64,000 bases of DNA, from NCBI RefSeq assembly GCF_036323735.1, contig NC_086021.1, positions 130,641,976 to 130,705,975 of the forward strand, written 5' to 3'. The DNA is from Rattus norvegicus (taxonomy: Eukaryota; Chordata; Mammalia; Rodentia; Muridae). Below the pieces are notes generated by a model. The model did not search any database and was not told where the DNA came from. It was given only the letters and a program-made list of their open reading frames with translations. Of this stretch, positions 1-12,429 are shown piece after piece; within the stretch, counting starts at the first letter, position 1; every line of letters begins with the position of its first letter. The translations under genes and the position numbers were made by a program.

Positions 1-1852
1 AGGCTGCCCACTCTCTCCCTACTTATTCAATATAGTTCTTGAAGCTCTAGACAGAGCAATCAGACAACAAAACGAGGTCAAGGGGATACAGATCGGAAAA
101 GAAGAAGTCAAAATATCACTATTTGCAGATGATATGATAGTATATTTAAGTGATCCCAAACGTTCCACCAGAGAACTACTAAAGCTGATAAACAACTTCA
201 GCAAAGTGGCTGGGTATAAAATTAACTCAAATAAATCAGTACCCTTCCTCTACACAAAAGAGAAACAAGCCGAGAAAGAAATTAGGGAAATGACACCCTT
301 CATAATAGACCCAAATAATATAAAGTACCTCGGTGTGACTTTAACCAAGCAAGTAAAAGATCTGTACAATAAGAGCTTCAAGACTCTGAAGAAAGAAATT
401 GAAGAAGACCTCAGAAGATGGAAAATCTCCCATGCTCAAGGATTGGCAGAATTAATATAGTAAAAATGGCCATTTTACCAAAAGTGATCTACAGATTCAA
501 TGCAATCCCCATCAAAATACCAATCCAATTCTTCAAAGACTTAGACAGAACAATTTGCAAATTCATCTGAAATAACAAAAATCCCAGGATAGCTAAAACT
601 ATCCTCAACAATAAAAGGACTTCCGAGGGAATCACTATCCCTGTACTCAAGCAGTATTACAGAGCAATAGTGATAAAAAACTGCATGGTATTGGTATAGA
701 GACAGACAGATAGAACAATGGAACAGAATTGAAGACCCAGAAATGAACCCACACACCTATGGGCACTTGATTTTTGATAAAGGAGCCAAAACCATCCAAT
801 GGAAAAAAGATAGCATTTTCAGCAAATGGTGCTGGTTCAACTGGAGGGCAACATGTAGAAGAATGCAGATCGATCCATGCTCATCACCCTGTACAAAGCT
901 TAAGTCCAAGTGGATCAAGGACCTCCGCATCAAACCAGATACACTCAAACTAATAGAAGAAAAACTAGGGCAGCATCTCGAACACATGGGCACTGGAAAA
1001 AATTTCCTGAACAAAACACCAATGGCTTATGCTCTAAGATCAAGAATCGACAAATGGGATCTCATAAAACTGCAAAGCTTCTGTAAGGCAAAGGACACTG
1101 TGGTTAGGACAAAATGGCAACCAACAGATTGGGAAAAGATCTTTACCAATCCTACAACAGATAGAGGCCTTACATCTAAAACATACAAAGAACTCAAGAA
1201 GTTAGACCGCAGGGAGACAAATAACCCTATTAAAAAATGGGGTTCAGAGCTAAACAAACAATTCCCAGCTGAGGAATGCCGAATGGCTGAGAAACACCTA
1301 AAGAAATGTTCAACATCTTTAGTCATAAGGGAAATGCAAATCAAAACAACCCTGAGATTTCACCTCACACCAGTGAGAATGGCTAAGATCAAAAACTCAG
1401 GTGACAGCAGATGCTGGCGAGGATGTGGAGAAAGAGGAACACTCCTCCATTGTTGGTGGGATTGCAGACTAGTACAACCATTCTGGAAATCAGTCTGGAG
1501 GTTCCTCAGAAAATTGGACATTGAACTACCTGAGGATCCAGCTATACTTCTCTTGGGTATATATATACCTAAAAGATGCCCCAACATATAAAAAGACACG
1601 TGCTCCACCATGTTCATAGCAGCCTTATTTATAATAGCCAGAAGCTGGAAAGAACCCAGATGCACTTCAACAGAGGAATGGATACAGAAAATATGGTACC
1701 TCTACACAATGGAATATTACTCAGCTATCAAAAACAATGACTTTATGAAATTCGTAGGCAAATGGTTGGAACTGGAAAATATCATCCTGAGTGAGGTAAC
1801 CCAATCACAGAAAAACACACATGGTATGCACTCATTGATAAGTGGCTATTAG
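1..1852 (+). pseudogene. L1 ORF2 C-terminal part (reverse transcriptase to Cys-rich end), decayed
   Basis: ORF2 normally encodes the endonuclease/reverse transcriptase that copies L1 RNA into the genome. Seen here: the end of the RT palm with an intact FADD active-site motif near 121-132, then the thumb and the C-terminal Cys-rich segment (CGERGTLLHCWWDC, near 1,422-1,466), ending in the L1-typical HSLISGY-stop at 1,852. One reading phase holds through 134-460, 743-1,591 and 1,610-1,852. A base lost near 424 causes the stop at 460, and an extra A near 680 restores phase. Another slip near 1,565 gives the stop at 1,589-1,591. The piece cannot make a full ORF2 protein. The assignment to L1 is certain; only the exact slip positions are approximate. 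Confidence 0.93.
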
Positions 1853-2423
1853 CCCAAATGCTTGAATTACCCTAGATGCCTAGAACAAATGAAACTCAAG
1901 ATGGATGATCAAAATGTGAATGCTTCACTCCTTCTTTAAAAGGGGAACAAGAATACCCTTGGCAGGGAATAGAGAGGCAAAGATTAAAACAGACACAGAA
2001 GGAACACCCATTCAGAGCCTGCCCCGCATGTGGCCCATACATATACAGCCATCCAATTAGACAAGATGGATGAAGCAAAGAAGTGCAGGCCAACAGGAGC
2101 CGGATGTATATCGCTCCTGAGAGACACAGGCAGAATACAGCAAACACAGAGGCGAATGCCAGCAGCAAACCACTGAACTGAGAATAGGATCCCTGTTGAC
2201 GGAATCAGAGAAAAAACTAGAAGAGCTTGAAGGGGCTCGAGACCCCTTATGAACAATGCCAAGCCAGCAGAGCTTCCAGGGACTAAGCCACTACCTAAAG
2301 ACTATACATGGACTGACCCTGGACTCTGACCTCATAGGTAGCAATGAATATCCTAGGAAGAGCACAAGTGGAAGGCGAAGCCCTGGGTCCTGCTAAGACT
2401 GAACCCCCAGTGAACTAGATTGT

Positions 2424-2495
2424 TGGGGGGAGGACAGCAATGGGGGGAGGATGGGGAGGGGAACACCGATAATAAAGGGGAGGTGGGAGGGGGAT
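2424..2495 (+). other. G-rich polypurine tract of the L1 3' UTR
   Basis: Several runs of four to six G separated by short purine spacers lie on the sense strand just upstream of the L1 tail. Mammalian L1 3' UTRs commonly carry such a tract, and it can form G-quadruplexes. The same tract appears in the copies at 49,365-49,435 and 62,770-62,840. Confidence 0.75.
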
Positions 2496-2579
2496 GTTTG
2501 CCCGGAAACCGGGAAAGGGAATAACACTCGAAATGTATATAAGAAATACTCAAGTTAATAAAAAAAATAAATAATAAAA

Positions 2580-3339
2580 TTATTCTCACTAATAAAATTA
2601 AGTTACTGATTATGGCTCAAGACGTACAGAAAAGTAATGTATTGCATCTTGTTATTTTTAGCCTTAACACTGGGCTTTCTTGAGCAGGTAGGAGATGCAA
2701 TCATGTGTGTCTGAAGCCTTTTACCGTGATGTAGGAGGTGTTCTAGGCAGGCATCTGTGATGAGATGGGGCCTTCTAACAAGTCATATCAATACAGATCC
2801 ACAAAACTCTTTCTATGACATGACATATGTGAAGCCATTTTTGTCCCAACCCAAATCCTCAAAATGCTCTGGGTTCTGAAGAAGCAAAGAGTCCTCTGTC
2901 CTGTCACCATTGAATTAAATCTCTATTGTTCCTTTTCATCATCTTGATTGCAGCAGAAAGTCAATACACTGCACATCCCTCTCATAAGCTTCACCTGCAG
3001 TGGGAGTCTACAAATATCTTTAAGTCAATCATGGACCACAGTGGTGAATCTCCAGCTCTATGAAGTCTGTTTTTTCCCTCTCGTGTCTCTCTGTCTCTCC
3101 ATGTCCCCTCACCCCTCATTTTATGGATAGCTTTCATTTACTTACTCATAAAGCCAATAGGTGGGAACATGGAACATTAATATATACTTCTATTAGTACT
3201 GCAGTCTTGGGATCCTTGGGGAAAGTAGCAGGAGAATTAGGAAACATTGTCTCCAAGGCTGCTCTGTTTGAAGTGCATCCTTGTTTTTAACCATCAACAT
3301 TTTCAAAAACGTAGATGGATTCTTGAAGTCTAAGTTCTT
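2580..3339. other. Unique AT-rich DNA, no gene seen
   Basis: Short open frames (for example 3,060-3,290) show no recognisable domain, codon pattern or splice context. I see no known repeat. Confidence 0.5.
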
Positions 3340-4440
3340 TTTCAATTATTTAAGATTTTTTCATAATATATTTGTATAACATTCACCCCCAATTTCTCTT
3401 TCTGAATGCCCCCAAATCTACCACTTCCATACTCCCCAAAACGTTACATTTTTCTCTATTTTTTAAATAGCACATTGAATACACACATGCTGCTGGTATA
3501 TCCCTGGGTGTGAGTGTGAATATTGGAGTGTAGTTGATCTCTACCAGGATCCACATTCTTAAAGGACACTGATGTTCTTTCCTCTAGAAATTATCAATTG
3601 TTTCTAACTCCTCAGCAAGGTGCAGGGACTGCTGAATCTCTTTCTTCCGTGCTAGACTGGCTTGATCTTGTGAAAGTCTTGAGCAGGTAACAATAACTAT
3701 TGTGAGTCCAGGGATGTAGCATTCTTATTATGTCCATCGGGCATTGTTGATCTTGTCCAGCTCTTCCAGTATTTATAAGACCTTCTGTGATGTGTCCAGG
3801 ACCTTGGAGGTGATACTGAAGCAATAAGATAGAAGTTTTGTTTGTGGGTGAGGGCCCCACTGATACTCCCCATGATTAGACAGGTTGTGAAATTTTGCCT
3901 TCACCACTGTGGAGTACACATTAAAAAACTTTTCTGATGATGTATGAGAGCTGCACTAATGTATAGGTACAGAGATATGAATTTGAAAGGTAGTTTGATT
4001 TTATGTCCATTTGGCAGAATAATGGTAGTACGTTTATCCCCAGGCTCTTTGAGCTTCCCAACCACTTGGGATAGATTCACAGTACAAGATGTATTTTCTT
4101 TTGTGGTGTTGGTTTAAAAACAAACCTATTAGAAAGTGGTTAATTATTCTCATAATATTCACACCACCATTTCAGCCATGTGCGTATCTTACCATGCTGG
4201 TCAGATTATAGTTCATAGAGTTCACAGATAGATAAGAATGTCAGTGGCCACCCCTCCAACTGCCCGCCACACCTGCATGGCACCTTCTAATTCTATGAAA
4301 GCTAGCAAGCAGCGAAGAAGCTTTCTGGTCAGTACTAACTTGATTGCTCGCCTCTGACCAACACCTCTAGGTAAGGGATCTTACACTTGGCACTGAGATT
4401 CTGGGAGAAACAATCAATTTTCTGAGTAGGGTAACCCACC
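3340..4440 (-). mobile_element. Old rodent L1 (Lx-type) 3' region, antisense
   Basis: The text between about 3,480 and 4,380 has the order and wording of a dispersed rodent repeat I associate with Lx-group L1 3' ends read on the minus strand. Examples are the block around 3,930-4,020 (TCTGATGATG... to ...TTTGGCAGAATAATGGTAGTA) and the block around 4,260-4,330 with GAAAGCTAGCAAGCAG. It is heavily diverged and both ends are uncertain. The exact family name is inference from memory. Confidence 0.45.
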
Positions 4441-4454
4441 TGTCATCTCTCATC

Positions 4455-4600
4455 TGTCTGTCCTTCTTAATTAAGGCTTCTATTGCTGTGAAGAGACACC
4501 ACGACCACAGCAACTTTTAATAAGTAAAACAGTCACACCTACTCTAACATAGCCACACCAATAGTGTTACTCCCTATGGGGGTCATTCCCATTCAAACCA
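4455..4600. repeat. Rodent dispersed repeat resembling URR1
   Basis: The opening phrase TTCTATTGCTGTGAAGAGAC and the following ACCACGACCACAGCAACTTTT are typical of a common rodent DNA-transposon-like repeat that I recall as URR1. The tail half has lost similarity. The name is tentative. Confidence 0.45.
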
Positions 4601-4602
4601 CC

Positions 4603-4700
4603 ATACTATCTATGTATTATCTATCTATGTATTTATCATGTATGTATGTATATATGCATGTATATATGATGTATGAATTTATGTATGTATGTAACTATCT
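4603..4700. repeat. TATC/TATG-rich microsatellite
   Basis: Imperfect TATC and TATG tetranucleotides run for about 100 bp. Confidence 0.75.
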
Positions 4701-4739
4701 ATGAAGCTTAGAATTAATAGAATTCCACAAAGCCTTTTC

Positions 4740-5255
4740 AAACATTCTGAATGTTTGTTATCTCTTTCCTTACTCCTTCCCCACATTCCCACCCCTTTCT
4801 TTAGTAAACTTTCCTCCTCACTATTTCCCCCTTTCCTCATATTACCATGTTCTATCATCCCCCTTCCTTAAGATACTACTATCCCCTCTCCTTTCTTCTT
4901 CCACCAATGGTCTCAATCTAACTTCCTGGATTCTATAAGTACTCCAAATTGAACACACAGATTTAAATAGTCAATGCTAAGTTTCACATATGAGGAAGAA
5001 CATGGAACATTTGTTTTTGAAGATTGAGTTACCTCACTGAGGATAATTATCATTTCCAGCCCCATCCGTTTACCTGCAAATTTAATTTTTCTTTAAGGCC
5101 GAACAAAATTTCATTAAATATAGGCTCAACATTTTCATTTTCCATCCATCAGCTGATGTGCATCTAGGCTGTTTTGTGACAGAGAGCAGCAATGATCACT
5201 GGTGAGCATGTGTCTGTAGTAGGAAGTGGAGTCCTTTAGGCACATGTTTAGAAAA
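4740..5255 (-). mobile_element. Old L1 fragment, antisense
   Basis: The minus strand carries the end of ORF2 and the start of the 3' UTR of an old L1. On the plus strand the diagnostic phrases are the reverse complements of the 'valley' before the ORF2 stop: GAGTTACCTCACTGAGGATA (5,026-5,045), CCAGCCCCATCCGTTTACCT (5,057-5,076), and the stretch ending CATCTAGGCTG near 5,170. It is far more diverged than copies D or E. Pyrimidine-rich 3' UTR sequence occupies 4,740-4,930. Confidence 0.75.
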
Positions 5256-6218
5256 CATAATAGCAAGTATTATTATAGCTTAGTTCCAGTCACTGGCACA
5301 TTCACCCTTGTAATCACTAGTGACAGACATTTAAGAAATCCAGATTGGTTGAATTTGTTTGTGGGTCAGGCCAGTTTTTCTTTCTGGGAACATCTGACAA
5401 TCTAGCTTAATTATGTAAGTGCTATGCCTCAAAATATATATCCATATATATATATGTACATATATATATATATCTCCCTTCAAAAGTAGCTGCAAACATG
5501 TGGTAATTGATTTACATATCTGTGTCAAATACACTTAAATAAGCAAAGCTAAGTCATGTCCACATAGAAAACATTATTATGATTTAGTATGAGGCATGTA
5601 CATTGTCAAGATTCTTGTGCTTGTGAAAACCTGGGTAGATGTCTATTTAATTTAGTATACTGTGACTCTAGACAAGGTCAAAGAAAGTGATGATTATTAG
5701 TTGAAACTAACAATTTATTTAATTCATCCAAATGGTTTGGAGTTAGTTTCTATCTCTAAACAGCTCAAGTTCACCCTAAACTCTCTATTGAATAAGAAAA
5801 AAATGATTTGTAAAAATTCAGTGTATGTCTGGTCAGTTCTATAATGGTTCATCAAGGGGACAAGACAGAACTTTAGTGAGTGATGAGGCGGCAATTACAA
5901 TGGTGTTGGGACTATGCGCAGAAAACTCACGAGTGGTTTTCTATGAAAACTCCATACAAGAGGCTGTTTCATCAGAAATATCAAGAAGCATTAAAACCTG
6001 TCGCAGCATGTGACTATACATTTGTGGAGTTAATAATATATAGTGGGTTTGTATTGAAGATAAGCTAAAGTTTCCAGGCAGACAGACTTGCTGTAAATGG
6101 AAATGTCTGTTAGGTTGAATATTAAACACTATGTTAGTTCTTGAACAGATAAAACAAACAAAAAATATTTGATCTCTGTCAGCACAGAGTGACCACAGTA
6201 TGCTGAAACAAAATTATT
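5256..6218. other. Unique AT-rich DNA with a short TA tract
   Basis: A TATATG/TA tract lies at 5,432-5,474. Small overlapping open frames near 5,825-6,068 have no recognisable feature. No gene evidence. Confidence 0.5.
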
Positions 6219-6234
6219 AAAAATAGTTTTTCAG

Positions 6235-6413
6235 GGGGCTGGAGAGATGGCTCAGCGGTTAAGAGCACTGGCTGCTCTTCCAGAGGTCCTGAGTTCAAAC
6301 CCCAGCAACCACATGGTGGCTCACAACCATCTGTAATGAGATCTGATGCCTTCTTCTGGTGTGTCTGAAGACAGCTACAGTGTACTTATAAATAATAAAT
6401 GAATAAATCTTTA
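6235..6413 (+). mobile_element. B2 SINE, full length
   Basis: The tRNA-derived head, the body and a short A-rich tail with AATAAAT signals are present. It is flanked by a perfect 16-bp target-site duplication AAAAATAGTTTTTCAG at 6,219-6,234 and 6,414-6,429, as expected for L1-driven insertion. Sequence and duplication are well preserved, so the insertion is fairly young. Confidence 0.96.
6248..6301 (+). promoter_or_regulatory. Internal RNA polymerase III promoter of the B2 element
   Basis: The A box TGGCTCAGCGG (6,248-6,258) fits the consensus TRGYNNANNGG at every fixed position. The B box GTTCAAACC (6,293-6,301) fits GWTCRANNC. Both boxes are intact, so transcription by Pol III is possible. 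Actual use cannot be judged from sequence. Confidence 0.8.
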
Positions 6414-6429
6414 AAAAATAGTTTTTCAG

Positions 6430-7477
6430 AACGAAAAGGTAGTTTCCCTTGATCAAATACACTTCACTCAGCATATTGTATATAAAAATAAAAGAAATGT
6501 GTTGAAATGATTGGCTCTTAGGTTTATGAAGGAAAGAAAAAGTACACTAACAGGAGAGGACAGAGTATAGTCAGTCATCCGGAGGAAAGGCTTCAGCTTC
6601 CACCTCGGGGAGTTTGAGTATAAGGTCCTTAGGTGAGAGGTAAAGACACCTCAGGAGTGCAGTGAACAGCTAGTCCTAAGCCCAGTGACAGGAAGCGTGT
6701 GGACGAAGGGCATTATTGAGTATCACAGCCCTTATTTTGAGTCTCAGCTCAGGGTGGAAGGATAGGAGGCTGCCATGAAGACAGAGTCTGGACCATACAA
6801 AGCTATATCAGATATACCAAGTATTGCAATATTTGTTTAAAGAGCCACAGAGATTATTAAAGTATTTTGACAAGTCATTACAATCCCGTTTTGACAAGAT
6901 CACTCAAATTTCTCAGTTGAAAGGAATCAAACAGGAGTGACTGTGGGTGTGGAGGAAAGAAGGACCCACGGTAGGACACCAAAGAGAAGTGATGGTGACA
7001 TGGACTAGAACTATTTAAAATACCAGAGGCCCCATCAACTTCTCCTCTGACTTAATGGAGAAATAAGGATATGATAATGATAATGTATGGGTTATTCATG
7101 ATACTCTCCCCTAGATTTAGCAAAAGATAGGGCTAGTGAATGCTGAGGTCTGGAGTCCTTAACTGAGGGTGCAGTCTAGACAGGTGTGGAAGGTAAACCT
7201 TGGCAGGTTGGAGTTAGCAAAGGATCCTCAAATTTCTCACCTGGTTGAGCTAATCAGGTCTAATCAGAACAAAAGAAAGGACGATGCAGTAAACCCATAA
7301 AGCCCTTTATGGTGCTTCACATCTGTTCTGCCATGTCTCATGAATTCACACTGAATATATAAACAATGAGTGCAGACCTGGAGAGGATGTGAGAGATCAC
7401 CTACCACAGTGGTTCTCCTGAGGCTTCCATTTTAGAAATCAAGCCGGGTCTCCTGCTTGCATGCATGGGTGTGTGCA

Positions 7478-7478
<1 letters not shown>
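6430..7478. other. Unique DNA, no gene seen
   Basis: Mixed composition with no long open frame, no recognised repeat and no RNA gene that I can identify. Confidence 0.5.
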
Positions 7479-7531
<53 letters not shown>

Positions 7532-7538
7532 TGTGTGG
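7479..7538. repeat. (TG)n microsatellite
   Basis: About 30 TG units, interrupted once by TATG near 7,524. Confidence 0.95.
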
Positions 7539-7639
7539 TGTATTTCCTCTAGTCCTCTAGTGTATTCTGGTAAGTTTAGTATAGCCAAACTCTCTGAAAG
7601 TTTTATACTTTTTAAAATTTTTCTTGAGGGTTTTTATTA

Positions 7640-7644
7640 AAAAT

Positions 7645-7683
<39 letters not shown>

Positions 7684-7765
7684 TTATTTTTTCGGAGCTG
7701 GGGACCGAACCCAGGGCCTTGCGCTTGCTAGGCAAGCGCTCTACCACTGAGCTAAATCCCCAACC
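7640..7765 (-). mobile_element. ID element with (AAAT)n tail, antisense
   Basis: The reverse complement reads GGTTGGGGATTTAGCTCAGT from 7,765 downward, followed by the rest of the approximately 75-base ID body (7,691-7,765). The A-rich tail has become an AAAT array, seen on the plus strand as TTTA repeats at 7,640-7,690. ID elements derive from the BC1 RNA gene (tRNA-Ala origin) and are very numerous in rat. The body matches the ID consensus closely. Confidence 0.92.
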
Positions 7766-10160
7766 TAAGCTTTTATTTTTAATAGACAATTATTTATGTT
7801 TAGGGAATAAATGGGACTATGAACGGGACGAATATATGCATCTTAAATCCTTATAGTAGTTTCCCAACACCATTTGCATGTTTACTGTGATGAACCACTC
7901 AGTCTTCAAACTCTAGCTTATAGCTGCAGTGTCAAGGAGCAGGACCTGGACCACCTGTCTTCTTATCACTAGGGAGGTCCCTTGTTAGATATCCAAATTC
8001 TCAGCTTCTACCACTGACCTGCTAGTGAAGGAACTCAAAAGTGATTTATAACAACTGTCCCAGTTGGTTCTGATGTGTTCTGGTTTGAGAACTACTGCAA
8101 TAATTTGACAGAGGACACCCCCTCCTAAAAAGGGAACAGAATCTCATTGCGTGAAATTAATTCAAAACCAGAGGAACCATGCCAAAGGCAAAATTGAAGT
8201 CTTTCAAGAATCATGTATACAAAGCCAGTAATTCTCCTGCTGCGTAAGATGAAAGAAAAGTTCAAGGGAACCAAGGAAGCTATTCTTCTGAGAGTGAACA
8301 GGCAAAAAGCTTCTGAGAGGCCACTCATCCTATATATTTGATTATCGTTTTCTGCCTTCAACTTTCTCTGGTTCTTTGCATTCAGCAAATTTTGTGGAGT
8401 TGACAGTAAAACTAAGTGGCAGACATTCCGTCTCCTCTAACCTTTTTCTTTGTGAAACTGATGAGACATTTCACAGAAGTGGGTCTCAGATTCCTTTGAA
8501 CATGAGCAGAATTGCTTTAGTGTCACTGAGGAAGAACACTAGTCACTTGGGAGAGAGTCTCTCCCGTCTCTTCTGTGAGGAAGTGGTTCTCGGAGGAGGC
8601 CTTCGTCCAGAGTTCTCCTCAGTTATACGTCTTCCAATACTTAGGAGTGAGAGTCAGCTGAGTCTCCAAGAGCCACGTTGATGGGGACTTCGTGACCTGG
8701 CAGCAATCCCAGAGCACATGTCTTCAGAGGGCTGTGTGCTGCAGATGGTTTCACGAAATGTCACATTTCTCTGACCAAGATTACTTGCCACTTTCCGTTT
8801 TCTTTAGTTGATGGGCCTGATGAGACACAAGACAGATTCATTTGTCTCTTTATTTCCTCTTCCTCACACTATAACCCAGGGTCTTAGCGTAATGTCTATA
8901 ACAGGTGTTCAAGCTAATCACGCTGATTGAGAGATCTGCTGAAAGCAAACATTTTAGGAGTGACTTGATACTTAACAAGCATATGACATGCACATGAATT
9001 ATAAGTAAGCTGAATCTATTGACTAGGCCAAATATATCTAACCAACCATAAGCCTGTAATCAGCATGCTGTTCTGGGAAGATAACAGGAAAATGCTCAAG
9101 AATTTTTAAAGCTTCCCAAACAGAGTCCTCAGCCCTCTCATGAGAGTGAAGGTAGATGAAGTTAGATACCTATTTGTTCTTATGAAGTGCTGCCTCAGTT
9201 TCTAACTTATTTCTACTAATAGGTTTTGCTGAGACTCAGGCCCTGTCATGAACAGCACTCAGAGGCTGGGCCATGTTGTACCATTTTTATCTAACTTTCG
9301 ATGGACCATCTTTCTTGGCCTGTCCACTCCTTCTTACATATCCCAGCACTACCTCTAATCCTTAATGTCCTTCTGCGCAATGTAGATCCTATATGTAGGT
9401 GGCTTTCTCAGAAATAGCCACCGCCTTTTCAAATAACAAGTGTGGCCCATTGTGAGTGTTTCTAGGCATTCTTTGCATTGGCGAGGACCTCTGGCTACCA
9501 ACAATTGTCCAACTATCTGCTATACCTTCTTTCTCCTTAGACATACTCCTTAGTAGGTCAATTCAGTAAGATCTTGTTCCAAAACCACCACCACCATACC
9601 CCATGAGTGAATTTTGGAATCTTTGATATTCTATAATATGTAATTATATGCTCATCAAAGACAGATGAGTATGGAATAGAGTAGATCTCAGAAAAGTTGG
9701 AGGTGGATATAATCAAAATATATTCTATGAAATTTTTGAAGTACTAATAACATATAAGAAACTTAAGAATTATAAAGCCTGTAGAAAAAATGTACACACA
9801 TACTGAATGTGCTGAAGAGAATATTTTAGAACATGGGCCTGCACCTTTAGGTCCACATCCTGAATCAGGCTAAAGCTTCCGTGCAGCTGCCTCTAAGACA
9901 GACAGTTAAGAAGCTGTCTGTGACTTGATAGCTTAAAACTAATGTACCAGTGCCACCATGTTTCCTGTTATATATATTATACTGAACTAAATCACATGAT
10001 GTGAAACTGCCAGTCACCTATTAAAGTTTATGAAAATCAGATCTTTCCTTTCAGGAGTAGTTTGAGACTCCTCAGGAAAATTGCTCAGTGAATAGCTTCT
10101 GGCCTACCCTGACTATTTTTCTTACCACTACTCATTTCATTATCTCTCTGTCCATTCATC
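7766..10160. other. Unique DNA, no gene seen
   Basis: A 101-codon open frame at 8,376-8,681 and its antisense neighbour at 8,125-8,388 have no recognisable domain or codon bias. The rest has no long open frame and no repeat that I can name. Confidence 0.5.
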
Positions 10161-10162
10161 TA

Positions 10163-10214
<52 letters not shown>

Positions 10215-10268
10215 AATCTGCCTATCTGTCTGTCTGTCTGTCTGTCTATCTGTCTATCTATCTATCTA
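10163..10268. repeat. (TATC)n/(TCTG)n microsatellite
   Basis: About 12 perfect CTAT units are followed by CTGT units and then by mixed units. Confidence 0.95.
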
Positions 10269-11504
10269 CCTATCATTTATCACTTTTCGTCTCTGTCTCT
10301 CTCTGTCTCTCTTTCCATCTCTGGCTGTCTCACTCATCCTTCTTATTGTGCTCCCTTTCAGACTTTAAAGGGAAGCCTCACTTTCCCTTTAAGGCCCCAT
10401 CATACTTAGGTCTCTGTATATTATTACATCATTTCCATCTAATGTTCTCCCTCTTGTTAAAAGGCCCATATGCAGCCCTGAGGCTCCCGAATTAAAATAT
10501 ACCCCACTGAAGGGAATTCTCCTTCAGCTTGCTCTGGAGACCAACAGATGCTGCCTTTTTACTTTTTTTAACAATTGAATGAAATACTGTCACTGTTTTG
10601 TAACCTGAACATCAGCAGTTTCTAAGATGTTTTTTTCCCCACCACCTGCACTAGAGTCATACCAGGCAGAAATTAACACAGCAAATTCCTAGGCCATCCT
10701 GAGCCACACGTTGGACTTCTAGCTATAAGATTTTCTTTTTTAATTCTGTAAGTATACAATGCAAGGTTTGTTGTTTTGCTTTGCTTAAAACCAACGGTTT
10801 AGCTGGTTTCTTAACCTTAACTGAAGATTCAGAATAGAGGTGAGGAGTAAAGAAGCCAGAAGTTTCTATTCAGCGGTGCATCACATATCAAAAATGAGAA
10901 CTTCTGAATGGAGGGACTAGGTGTTAGCATTTCACAAAGGCCCTGGAGAGAATCCATATAGTGAATTCATACTTGGAAAGAATGGTTTCTTAGATGAGTC
11001 CCAGTTTGTGGAATCCATGATCTACAAAGCAAGCCTGTGTTGGTGAGGGTGTTTCCTTAATAGAGGTGTGGGAAACCTCCCTGTCTCTGGCTCATGCTAC
11101 TAAAATAGACTTTTTTGTACCTTGTGGTATCATTTCCCCCTTTGCTTCTGCTTTTGTTTCTGACTGAGTGAAGAAATAAACAAAGAAAAAAGATATAAAG
11201 CTTTCTTTGCAAGCCTATGGCCCGCAGCTGAAACTGGTGTGGTAGGTCAGTTTTATTGTATTTATACAGTGTTTTTTAAAACCTTCAGCCAAGAGTTAAA
11301 AATGAGCATGTTTCCACATAAAATGTAAGAGTTTTTACTCTAAGGGAAAAGGCTGCAACCCTGGATCCGCAGTTTTAGGTGTCAGTTGGGTAGAACTCGG
11401 CTAGGTAGGGGCTGCCAAGGTTCTGGGTCCCCATTGCCTTTAGGTCTCCTGACTCCGATATATGACTGTCTCCTTAGGCATTCATGACTGATCTTTGGGA
11501 TGGA
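10269..11504. other. Unique DNA, no gene seen
   Basis: A pyrimidine-rich stretch at 10,280-10,340 adjoins the microsatellite. No coding or RNA signal is seen. Confidence 0.5.
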
Positions 11505-11700
11505 AGAGTAGAATTAATCAACCAGCATTTGTGCACTTCCTAAGCATCATGTATTACATGTTAAAAGTTTTTCTTATCATATACACATCTTTGAAACGTG
11601 AATTACTTTGCAGAGAACTTGGAGACTTAGCCGGGATGACCCAGAATGACCAGGAACTAGGTCAGAACTCCATTCCATGCCTGCATGCTGCCAAAGCATC
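11505..11700 (+). mobile_element. Possible MIR SINE fossil
   Basis: Weak alignment to the MIR core: GCACTTCCTAAGCATCATGT near 11,532 matches the 'last-units' segment, and GAGACTTAGCCGGGATGACC near 11,622 matches the segment preceding CACACAGCTAG. It is strongly diverged, so the call is tentative. Confidence 0.35.
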
Positions 11701-12429
11701 TCCAGATCCAAATGGCAGGAACAACTATAGAACTTTGGCCTGGTTCCATGTCTGAGATTAGACAGCTGGAACTTCAGGGGCCACCTGGGGAGTAGTTTGC
11801 ATTCTATTAAGGCTTCATCACCTGGAGTAGAGAGTACAGAAGTCCATCAGAGAAGCTGGGGAGGGTTTGTTCTAATTAACTTTCAGAGTAAAAGCAGAAA
11901 GAAGCTTTTTGGGCAATTTAGGACAAGTTTGCAATCTATCAAGTAGATGCAATCATGTATTTAACCAAACACTTCTAGGGGAGTTGGTAATGACTTCTCT
12001 GGCACCTGGGGGACCCAAACAGAAAGAACATTTGTTCAACACAGTTGGTTATCCGAGCATTTTTTAAAGCTAAAGTTTGAGAAAACAAAGTTAGACTTTT
12101 GATGAAGTGAGTCCTCATGCCTACAACTGGACAGTGGTGACATTGGCTCTGGCTGCTACACCTTTGCAGTAGATGTCAGTTCATGTTGTAAAGTAAGGAT
12201 GTATAGTAAGGGTACTAGAATGTTACTTTGTTAAATGGCATTTTATATTCTTTATGTGATTTGTGACAGCATCTAAGGGAAGAATCCTTTCAGAAACAAA
12301 TCGTCCTCTGATTTCTACATGTGTGCTGAGGCACATACTTACACTATCTCTCATGCACACATCACACATGTGTGTGCATTGTATACATTGTATATAATGA
12401 ATACATTGCATACAAAGTAAGAATAAATA
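11701..12429. other. Unique DNA, no gene seen
   Basis: No recognisable repeat or coding signal. A short run of alternating CA/TG-rich words near 12,355-12,415 is not a clean array. Confidence 0.5.

Larger units (their letters stand above)
1..2579 (+). mobile_element. L1Rn-type LINE-1 (copy D), 3' part only
   Basis: The window opens inside the reverse transcriptase domain of an L1 ORF2. The element runs on through the Cys-rich C-terminus (to about 1,852), a 3' UTR with runs of G (2,424-2,495), and an A-rich tail from about 2,557. The 3' UTR and tail closely match the copies at 49.1 kb and 62.5 kb, so these belong to one young subfamily. The 5' portion lies outside the window, so total length and 5' truncation are unknown. 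No target-site duplication can be tested for the same reason. Confidence 0.93.

Noticed and set aside
743..1591. 282-codon open frame as a gene
   Set aside because: It is the C-terminal part of L1 ORF2 (copy D), with no own start context and a frame slip at its end.
7640..7790. Target-site duplication of the antisense ID element
   Set aside because: TTTTTATTAAAA on the left and CTTTTATTTTTAAT on the right are both T-rich and do not align convincingly.
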